Assembly: GCA_963776225.1 (NCBI GenBank)
Contig: CAVZLL010000001.1
Location: 682,001 to 746,000 of the forward strand
Length of the DNA stretch: 64,000 nt
Direction: 5' to 3'
Origin: Bog-756 sp963776225
Lineage (GTDB): Bacteria; Actinomycetota; Acidimicrobiia; Acidimicrobiales; RAAP-2
The notes under the pieces are model-generated. The model was not told the DNA's origin. It saw only the letters and a program-made list of their open reading frames with translations, and made no database searches. Below, one piece after another: positions 57,462-64,000 of this stretch (positions are counted from its first letter, which is position 1; every line of letters starts with the position of its first letter). The position numbers were made by a program, and so were the translations under genes.

Positions 57462-59768
57462 ATGACGGATGAGCGCGAATTCGGCGGCAGGATCGGGGGC
57501 GACTGGCGGGATTCCGAGCCCTGGTGGCCTCCGACGCCGACACCCCCTGCCGGAGCGCCGAACGTCGTGCTGATCGTCCTGGACGACGTCGGATTCGCGC
57601 AGCTCGGGTGCTACGGATCCGACATCGATACCCCGGTCCTCGACGGTCTCTCGGCGGAGGGGATCCGTCTCACCAACTTCCACACCACCGCCCTGTGCTC
57701 TCCGACCCGGGCCTGTCTGTTGACGGGACGCAACCACCACCGGAACGGGATGGGACGTGTGGCCGATCTGGCGATCGGGTTCCCCGGCTACTGGGGGAAG
57801 CCGCCCCGCGAGAACGGCTTCCTCTCGGAGATCCTCCAGGCGACCGGCTACGCCACCTACGCGGTCGGCAAATGGCACCTGAGCCCGGAGGACGAGACCA
57901 ACATGGCCGGGTCGCGCGGCTCGTGGCCCCTCGGGCGCGGCTTCGACCGGTGGTACGGCTTCCACGGTGGTGAGACCCATCAATTCATGCCGGCCCTCTA
58001 CCACGACAACCACGCGGTGAGGCCCCCTCGTACGGCGGAGGAGGGCTACCACCTCAGCGCGGATCTCGCCGACCGGGCGATCGAGTTTCTGGGCGACCTG
58101 CGGGCGGTCGACGCCGACAAGCCGTTCTTCCTCTACTTCTGCACGGGAGCATGCCACTCACCGCACCACGCGCCCCGGGAGTGGATCGAGCGCTACAAGG
58201 GCAAGTTCTCGAACGGGTGGGACAGCTGGCGCGAGGAGACGTTTTCGCGGCAGCGCGCGCTCGGGGTGATCAGCGAGGGGGCCACCCTGTCACCCCGCCC
58301 CGAGTGGGTCCCCTCCTGGGAGGGTCTGGGAGACCGCGAACGGGCTCTTGCCGAGCGGTTCATGGAGTCCTTCGCCGCCTACCTGTCCTACACCGACCAG
58401 GAGATCGGCCGGCTCCTCGCGTTCCTGGACGATCTGGGTGACGCCGACAACACCCTGGTCATGGTGGTGTCGGACAATGGTGCGAGCTCGGAGGGTGGTC
58501 GGGACGGAACGATCAACGAGGGGCGGCTCTCCAACTTCGACGGGTCGGGGACCGGGGAGATGTACCGGCGGATCGACGAGATCGGCGGACCGTCGAGCCA
58601 CAACAACTACCCGTGGGGTTGGACGATGGCGGGGAACACCCCCTTTCGGCGCTGGAAGCGGGAGGTGCACGAAGGGGGGATCGCCGATCCCTGCATCGTC
58701 CGCCTCCCGACGAACGCCCGCGTGGACTCCGGTGGGGTCCGCCGGCAGTTCGCCCATGCCATCGACGTCATGCCGACCGTGCTCGAACTGGCGGGGATCG
58801 GGGCGCCGGAGGCCATCGGCGGCATCGCCCAGTCGCACCTCGACGGGACGAGCTTCGCGTACCTGTTGACGGGGGAGGGAAGGGAGGCGCCCGGACGGCA
58901 CGTCACCCAGCACTTCGAGATGCTGGGTTCCCGGGCGATCTACCACGACGGGTGGAAGGCGGTGACCTTCCACCCGGTGGGTCCGCTCTACGACGACGGG
59001 CTCAGCGTCAACGCGCCGTTCGACGAGGACGTCTGGGAGCTCTTCTTCGTGGAGGACGACCCCTCCGAGACCGAGGACCTCGCCGGGCAGTACCCGGAGA
59101 AGGTGCGCGAGCTCGTGGAGCGCTGGTGGGTCGAGGCGCGCAAGAACGACGTGCTGCCCCTCGACAACAGGGTGATGGAAGCCATCGCCCACCCGAAACC
59201 GGACTCCCGGCGACCCCGCGACACCTTCCGGTATTTCCAGGGAGGCGCCCCGGTCCCCGAAACGGTGGCGGTCAAGCTCTGCAATCGGCCGCACCTGATC
59301 TCGGTGGCGATGGACGTGGACGATGCGGTCGAGCCGAGCGGCGTGCTGGTCGCTCTGGGCTGCGCCCTGGGCGGATGGTCGTTCCACGTCCTGGGGGGCC
59401 GGTTGCGGTACGTCCACAACCTGTACGGACGGGAGCGGCACGTCCTGCTCGCCGAGAGGGTGATCGGTCCGGGTCGCCACTCGGCACAGTTCCGATTCGA
59501 GACGGACGGACGTGGGGGCGGTACGGGAACCCTCCTGCTCGACGACGAGACGGTGGCCGAGGGGACGATCGACCGGTTCACGCCGGCCGTCTTCAACGAG
59601 GTCGGGATCGGCCTCACCTGCGGCTACGAGTGGGGACCGGCGGTCGGCGAGGGCTACACCGCCCCGTTCGCGTTCAACGGGGGCATCATCCGCGCCGAGG
59701 TGACCACGACCGGTCCGGCGGTGCTCAATCCCGCACTGGAGATCGCTGCGATCCTGGCAAAGCAGTGA
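57462..59768 (+). CDS. Type I (formylglycine) sulfatase
   Basis: 768 residues, in the size range of actinobacterial arylsulfatases. The formylglycine site is CSPTR (Cys79). Metal ligands include DD (41-42) and SDNGASSEGG, and GKWHLSP holds the usual Lys-His. Residues 550-768 are a beta-rich C-terminal domain. No signal peptide is seen, so it is likely cytoplasmic. It cleaves sulfate esters; maturation needs a formylglycine-generating enzyme, not seen here. GGAAAGGAGC precedes the ATG. It might feed sulfate together with the sulfonate-type importer at 48 kb. Confidence 0.9.
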   Translation: MTDEREFGGRIGGDWRDSEPWWPPTPTPPAGAPNVVLIVLDDVGFAQLGCYGSDIDTPVLDGLSAEGIRLTNFHTTALCSPTRACLLTGRNHHRNGMGRVADLAIGFPGYWGKPPRENGFLSEILQATGYATYAVGKWHLSPEDETNMAGSRGSWPLGRGFDRWYGFHGGETHQFMPALYHDNHAVRPPRTAEEGYHLSADLADRAIEFLGDLRAVDADKPFFLYFCTGACHSPHHAPREWIERYKGKFSNGWDSWREETFSRQRALGVISEGATLSPRPEWVPSWEGLGDRERALAERFMESFAAYLSYTDQEIGRLLAFLDDLGDADNTLVMVVSDNGASSEGGRDGTINEGRLSNFDGSGTGEMYRRIDEIGGPSSHNNYPWGWTMAGNTPFRRWKREVHEGGIADPCIVRLPTNARVDSGGVRRQFAHAIDVMPTVLELAGIGAPEAIGGIAQSHLDGTSFAYLLTGEGREAPGRHVTQHFEMLGSRAIYHDGWKAVTFHPVGPLYDDGLSVNAPFDEDVWELFFVEDDPSETEDLAGQYPEKVRELVERWWVEARKNDVLPLDNRVMEAIAHPKPDSRRPRDTFRYFQGGAPVPETVAVKLCNRPHLISVAMDVDDAVEPSGVLVALGCALGGWSFHVLGGRLRYVHNLYGRERHVLLAERVIGPGRHSAQFRFETDGRGGGTGTLLLDDETVAEGTIDRFTPAVFNEVGIGLTCGYEWGPAVGEGYTAPFAFNGGIIRAEVTTTGPAVLNPALEIAAILAKQ

Positions 59769-59781
59769 CCTGTCGGTCGCC

Positions 59782-61302
59782 TCAGAGGCCGATCTCCGGC
59801 TCGAGCATCGAGACCGTGACCTGTTCCTCGTTGGTCATGACGCGCCCGATCGTGCGGTCCCGGAAGATCGCCGCGGCGAAGACGGCGGCGAAGGCGATGC
59901 AGCCTGCCGAGATGAGGTAGGCGAGGTGGTAACCGGAGAGCATGGCGGTGTCCGGGGGTGCGCCGCCTGCCACGAGCGTGCGGGTGCGGGTCTCCGAGAC
60001 GCTGGCCAGAATGGCCACTCCGAGCGCCGCTCCGAGCTGGATCGAGGTGTTGGCCAACCCTGAGGCCAGTCCGGTGTCGGCCGGGGACGCGTCGTGCATG
60101 GCGAGGGCGACCGAGGGGGAGAAGGCGATGCCGGCCCCGGCGCCGAAGAGCACCATCCCCGGCAGCACGTCGGTCAGGTAGCTCGCGTGCAGCGGCAGGA
60201 ACACGAAGAGCATCAGTCCGCAGAAGATGAGCAACAGCCCGGGGATCAGGGTGTTGCGGGCCCCGAACCGGTTCATCAGCCTGGCGGCGATGAACAGCGA
60301 GAAGAGTGCGATCAACAGGTTCATCGGCAGGAAGGCCAGACCGGTGGCGACCGGGCTGTAGCCGAGGATGTGCTGGAAGTAGAGGGCGCCGATGAAGAAA
60401 TTGCCGAACATCCCGATCGGGAAGAGGAGGCGTACGACCGTGGCCCCGGTGGTGTTGCGGGAGTTGAACATCCGGAGGGGAACCATCGGGTCGTCGAGGC
60501 GCGACTCCAGCCAGACGAAGAGCCCGAGGAGCACCAGGGCAACCGCTCCGACCCCGATGGTGCGCAGCGTGAGCCAGCCGTAGGTGCTGGCTTCGACGAT
60601 GGCATAGACCAGCAGCATCGCCGAGACGGTGACCAGGACCGCCCCGAGCACGTCGACTCCGTTGCGGATGCCCCGACCGGGCCGCTCATGGATCAGGATC
60701 GAGCCGAGGACGAGCGTGGCGGCACCGATGGGGACGTTGATGAAGAAGATCCAGTGCCAGCTGAGCGCCTGGGTCAGCGCACCCCCGACCAGGAGACCGA
60801 TGGCCCCGCCGGCCGAGGCCACGAACGCGTAGACACCCATGGCCCGTGCCTTCTCCCTCGGGCCGGTGAAGATGGTGACCAGGATGCCGAGGATGGTCGA
60901 AGCGACCACCGCCGCCCCCGCCCCCTGGACGAACCGGGCGACGACGAGCTCGACCTGGGTCCGGGCCAGGCCACAGAGGATCGAGGCCACGGTGAACAGG
61001 GCCACGCCGGTCACGAAGACCTTCTTGGGCCCCACCAGGTCACCCACCCTCCCCGCCAGCAGGAGGAATCCTCCGAAGGTGATCAGGTAGGCGTTGATGA
61101 CCCAGGCCAGGGACGAGGTGGTGAAGTGCAGGTCCCGCTGCATCGACGGCAGCGCGACGTTGACCACCGTTGCGTCGAGCACGATCATGAGCTGGCCGAT
61201 GCAGAGAACCACCAGGGCGATCCAGCGCCTGCGGCTGCTGTCGCCCCGCTCCTGGACGATCGCCCTCCCCGGGGCACGCAACGACTCTCTCCCGGCGCTC
61301 AC
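59782..61302 (-). CDS. DHA2-type MFS drug efflux transporter
   Basis: 506 residues. Helix 1 is LMIVLDATVVNVALPSM, the motif-A loop AGRVGDLVGPKKVF, near helix 6 FFINVPIGAATLV. It is a proton-driven drug exporter with 14 helices. The GTG at 61302 is the start; the stop is 13 bp from the convergent sulfatase. It is the fourth DHA2-type pump in the window. Confidence 0.88.
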   Translation of the reverse strand: MSAGRESLRAPGRAIVQERGDSSRRRWIALVVLCIGQLMIVLDATVVNVALPSMQRDLHFTTSSLAWVINAYLITFGGFLLLAGRVGDLVGPKKVFVTGVALFTVASILCGLARTQVELVVARFVQGAGAAVVASTILGILVTIFTGPREKARAMGVYAFVASAGGAIGLLVGGALTQALSWHWIFFINVPIGAATLVLGSILIHERPGRGIRNGVDVLGAVLVTVSAMLLVYAIVEASTYGWLTLRTIGVGAVALVLLGLFVWLESRLDDPMVPLRMFNSRNTTGATVVRLLFPIGMFGNFFIGALYFQHILGYSPVATGLAFLPMNLLIALFSLFIAARLMNRFGARNTLIPGLLLIFCGLMLFVFLPLHASYLTDVLPGMVLFGAGAGIAFSPSVALAMHDASPADTGLASGLANTSIQLGAALGVAILASVSETRTRTLVAGGAPPDTAMLSGYHLAYLISAGCIAFAAVFAAAIFRDRTIGRVMTNEEQVTVSMLEPEIGL

Positions 61303-61466
61303 TTGGGGTGGAACGCCCCCCGGCGGGCTCTATTCCCGTGGCGATCGGGTGCCGGCCATTTCCCGGGATCAAGGAGGGAGCGTCGGACGCCGATCATCTC
61401 CTGGTGAGATCGATCGCGCCCGGCGCCGGGCGGACAGGGTCAGATGGGGAGGTCGAGCGCCTCCCG

Positions 61467-62534
61467 ATGAACGACCCGTTCACCCAGGGCTCCGACGAAG
61501 GGTTGTGGCGTCGCCATCTCTACCTGGGCATCGTGTCGTTCGTCGCCGGCGGGATGTTCCTCCTCGTCTACGTCGCGATCACCCCTCACGGGCCCCATCG
61601 GGAAGCGATCCTGTGGGTCGATCTCGCGGCGATGGTGGGATCGGTGCTGGTCATCGGTCCCGTCGGTACACGATCGCTGTCGACCCCCTGGCGCGACACG
61701 TTCTTCTTCTGCTGGTCTGCCGCAACCGTCGTCGTCATCGCCATCGGCCTGAGTCTGGACGGTGGGGCGGGAAGCCCGATCGCCGGACTCCTCGTCCTGC
61801 CGGTGCTCTTCGGCGGTCTGCTCTACAACCTCCGAGACTCGATCGGCCTGGCGGTGCTGGCCCTGTTGCTCTTCTTCGTCATCTTCGTCGCCGGTCCACC
61901 GGTGAGTGGAGGACGGGTCCTGGCCACGGGTGTCATGGTGGCCGTGGCCGGTGCGATCTCCGCCACCGCCGCCGCGAACCGCTCGCTTGCAGAACAGGAA
62001 CGGAAGGCGCTCACCGATCGCCTCCACCGATTGGCCACCTATGACGGCCTCACCGGGTGTCTCAACTACCAGGCGTTTCAGGAAGCCCTGAGCAGCGAAT
62101 CCACGCAGGCCGAGCGTTATGGCCGCGCCTTCACCGTGGTGATCGCCGATCTGGACGGGTTCAAGACCATCAACGATCACCACGGGCACGCGGTGGGAGA
62201 CGTGACGCTGACCACGCTCGCCGCAGAGATGCTGCAGGGCGTGCGTTCCGTCGACAAGGTCGGAAGGATCGGAGGGGACGAGTTCGCGGTCCTGCTCCCG
62301 GAAACGTCGAGTGACGAGGCCGAGGTGCTGGTGGAGCGGATCCGGAGCCGAACGCTGGCCGCAGTCACGCCCGAACGGGTGACCGTGAGCTTCGGGGTGT
62401 CGACGTGGAGCGGGCACGGTGACTCCGCATCCGAGCTCCTGCGGCGCGCCGATGCCGCCCTGTACGAGGCCAAGCGCCGCGGGCGCAACAGGATCGCTGT
62501 GTGGTCCGACTCGTGCGTTCCGCCGCACCCCTGA
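61467..62534 (+). CDS. Membrane-anchored GGDEF diguanylate cyclase
   Basis: 355 residues. About six membrane helices fill residues 18-175. A short coiled linker (EQERKALTDRLHRLATYDGLTG) leads to the GGDEF domain. The active-site motif is GGDEF (RIGGDEFAVLLPE) and the inhibitory I-site is RSVD five residues before it, so feedback inhibition by cyclic di-GMP is expected. It makes c-di-GMP from GTP. The ATG at 61467 is the first Met before the helices; a GGGGAGG lies about 13 nt upstream. Confidence 0.9.
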   Translation: MNDPFTQGSDEGLWRRHLYLGIVSFVAGGMFLLVYVAITPHGPHREAILWVDLAAMVGSVLVIGPVGTRSLSTPWRDTFFFCWSAATVVVIAIGLSLDGGAGSPIAGLLVLPVLFGGLLYNLRDSIGLAVLALLLFFVIFVAGPPVSGGRVLATGVMVAVAGAISATAAANRSLAEQERKALTDRLHRLATYDGLTGCLNYQAFQEALSSESTQAERYGRAFTVVIADLDGFKTINDHHGHAVGDVTLTTLAAEMLQGVRSVDKVGRIGGDEFAVLLPETSSDEAEVLVERIRSRTLAAVTPERVTVSFGVSTWSGHGDSASELLRRADAALYEAKRRGRNRIAVWSDSCVPPHP

Positions 62535-62572
62535 CCCAAGGTTGACGTGGCGAATCGGGGGCACCACGCCTC

Positions 62573-63019
62573 CTACCGCGAGGCTGCGCCCAGAGCCTCC
62601 TCGATGTCACCGATCGCCGCCTGCTCGGCCTCGCTGACCTCTTGCCCGTGCTCCCGGTGGGCAGCCGCGACCTTGTGGGCCAGCGTGACGATGAACGTGC
62701 GATAGTCATCGACCTCTGCCGCCGTCGCCTTGCGCTCGAGCAGCGCGACCGACTCACGCAGGTGCTGCAGCTCGTGGTCCTTGAGCTCCGCGGGTGAGTG
62801 GTAGTGGGTGTGATCCCGTTGCGGTTTCGCCGCGACGATCTCATCCAGGAGCTGGCTCTCGCCGTGCTGCTGGCGCGCCTCGACATAGGCCTTGGCCATG
62901 GCGATCGTCTCGCGAAAGGAACCGCCCCGCTGCGCGGTGACCACGATCATCCCGGCACCCGGTGGGGCTTCGAGGAGCAGCTGCCATTCCTCCGTCGTGA
63001 AGTCTGACTTCGAGGTCAT
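62573..63019 (-). CDS. Unknown helical protein
   Basis: 148 residues. SDFTTEEWQLLLEAPPGAGMIVVTAQRGGSFRETIAMAKAY is followed by HYHSPAELKDHELQHLRESVALLERKATAAEVDDYRTFIVTLAHKVAAAHREHG. The EEWxLLLEAP start and helical C-terminus recur in actinobacteria, but no function is known to me. The end is convergent with the GGDEF gene. Confidence 0.7.
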   Translation of the reverse strand: MTSKSDFTTEEWQLLLEAPPGAGMIVVTAQRGGSFRETIAMAKAYVEARQQHGESQLLDEIVAAKPQRDHTHYHSPAELKDHELQHLRESVALLERKATAAEVDDYRTFIVTLAHKVAAAHREHGQEVSEAEQAAIGDIEEALGAASR

Positions 63020-63034
63020 CGCAGTCCGCGCACG

Positions 63035-64000
63035 TCAGCTGACGGTGATCTTCAACGTGGCGGTGGCCGTGTTGTGCGTCGGTGAGGCATTGTCATGGAC
63101 GGAGATCCCCACCGAATGGGTGCCATTGGTGGCGCCCGGGCTGACCGTGCCGGTGATCTTGCCCGTCGGGCTCAGGGTCAATCCAGCCGGGAGCTTCGGT
63201 GTCGTGTTGGACCACGTGAAGGGAGCGACGCCTCCGGCCTCGGTGAGCTGTTGCGAGTACGGGGTGCCCTTCTTGGCGGTGCCGAGGCTGAGCGTGGTGA
63301 TCTTGATCACCACCACCTTGAGCGTGAACGTCTGCTTCGCGTTCGGGGCCACTCCGTTGCTTGCGGTGATGGTGATGGTGGAGGTTCCTGTCGCCGTCGC
63401 CGTCCCCGAAAGCACACCGCCACTGCTGAGGCTCACACCCCCGGGCAGGGTGCCGGTCTTGGTGAAGGTCATCGTGGTCGGGTAGCCGCTGGCCTTGACG
63501 GTGAAGGTTCCGAACTTGCCCTTGACGAAGGTCGCTGTTGCCGCCGAGGTGAAGACGGGAGCCTTGTTGGTGACGGTGACCGTCGTGGATCCCGTCGCCG
63601 CGCCATCAGTGCCGGTGATCTTGTAGAGGCCGGGGACGGTGGCCGAGCAGGAAACACCCGTGCAGCCGGCCCCGGTCGACGAGCCGGAGCCGTCCGGGGC
63701 GATGGTGAAGGTCGTCGCACCGGCGAGATTACCCATGGCGAACCCGAGGGAGTCGGTGCCATCGGCGGTCAGGCTGACCGCGGTTCCCGACGGAGTCGTC
63801 GATACGCTCGGTGTCACGGTGAGCGTGTTGGGGATGCGGTGGTACCCGAGCACGTCCAGGTTGGTTGTCCCGGCGGTGGTCAACGCTTCGGTGACGCCCG
63901 TGGTCCCGAAGGCGTTGAAGGAATCCGGCGTGGAGGACGCGTAGTCCTGCGCGTCGGCTCCACTGACCGTGTTGAACGGCACCAGATTCGTCGTCCCGTT
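63035..64000 (-). CDS. Secreted Ig-like repeat protein, C-terminal part (runs off the right edge)
   Basis: The minus strand stays open from the edge to a stop at 63035 (321 codons visible). It contains two He_PIG/immunoglobulin-like repeats (ITASNGVAPNAKQTFTLKVV and FTWSNTTPKLPAGLTLSPTG) and one bacterial Ig-like repeat upstream. Near the edge, TGVTEALTTAGTTNLDVLGYHR resembles the end of surface metalloprotease domains, which is only a hint. The protein is Thr/Ser/Gly-rich and certainly extracellular in type. The true start lies outside the window. Confidence 0.75.
   Translation of the reverse strand, partial: NGTTNLVPFNTVSGADAQDYASSTPDSFNAFGTTGVTEALTTAGTTNLDVLGYHRIPNTLTVTPSVSTTPSGTAVSLTADGTDSLGFAMGNLAGATTFTIAPDGSGSSTGAGCTGVSCSATVPGLYKITGTDGAATGSTTVTVTNKAPVFTSAATATFVKGKFGTFTVKASGYPTTMTFTKTGTLPGGVSLSSGGVLSGTATATGTSTITITASNGVAPNAKQTFTLKVVVIKITTLSLGTAKKGTPYSQQLTEAGGVAPFTWSNTTPKLPAGLTLSPTGKITGTVSPGATNGTHSVGISVHDNASPTHNTATATLKITVS

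Noticed and set aside
60094..61407. 437-codon plus-strand frame opposite the last DHA2 pump
   Set aside because: Shadow of a membrane-protein gene, seen by its Asp/Glu/Gln/His-rich content.
1..64000. tRNA, rRNA, transposase, integrase or phage genes
   Set aside because: I looked for CCA-ended cloverleafs, 16S/23S fragments, DDE or tyrosine-recombinase motifs and terminal inverted repeats and found none I could support.

Overview
The window is very GC-rich, densely packed DNA with actinobacterial character. An NDMA-type alcohol dehydrogenase, pyruvoyl-dependent PanD, SHOCT/DUF6325 pairs, several DHA2 drug-efflux pumps, and secreted proteins with FAFGDAxFYGSMGG / TPDGRGYWEVA repeats together suggest an actinomycete of the Acidimicrobiia type. 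That assignment is inference from gene content. No rRNA, tRNA, CRISPR array, transposase or phage gene was seen. Many starts lie 5-8 nt after a TANNNT-like -10 box, so leaderless transcription looks common.

Layout. 0-10 kb: edge of a cytochrome P450, a frameshifted DHA2 pump, a fatty-acid desaturase, an efflux pump fused to a MarR-like domain and coupled to a DinB protein, an AlkB-like dioxygenase, and a large secreted RCC1/beta-helix protein. 10-22 kb: SDR, panD, two secreted proteins (one with a perfect 126-bp tandem repeat), a GT87 glycosyltransferase, NDMA-type ADH, a DUF6325/SHOCT/DUF302 run, a MarR/methyltransferase divergent pair, a frameshifted GH5 hydrolase, a small HTH protein and a phosphodiesterase. 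22-30 kb: a coupled kinase/GNAT/GH20-like operon (probable amino-sugar salvage), a CAP-domain protein coupled to two tandem paralogues of unknown family, and another DHA2 pump.

30.3-39.7 kb is the most interesting part. A complete arginine deiminase set (arcA, OTC, arcC), an M50 protease with CBS domains, an erythromycin-esterase-like protein, a phosphoribosyltransferase and an APC permease sit behind four promoters. Each carries a GGGACCTTCGACCCT-like box 21-22 nt upstream of a -10 element. The box resembles the DosR/DevR (hypoxia/dormancy) box, and the gene content mirrors parts of the Mycobacterium tuberculosis DosR regulon (Rv2625c and Rv2030c types). One of these promoters drives a structured leader of about 240 nt, with a strong ribosome-binding site, a nine-residue Arg-rich peptide and a strong terminator ahead of the M50 gene. 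This looks like an undescribed attenuator or small RNA.

39.7-64 kb: three unknown small genes, an ABC exporter, a decaying segment (frameshifted APC permease and a truncated, twice-frameshifted ADH), an intact ADH, an ssu/tau-type ABC importer with an AT-rich operator, two more members of a three-member small HTH family, an acyltransferase/SGNH protein, a PadR/HAAS pair, an aldo-keto reductase, a cNMP-binding protein with a type I sulfatase, a fourth DHA2 pump, a membrane GGDEF protein, and the edge of a secreted Ig-like protein.
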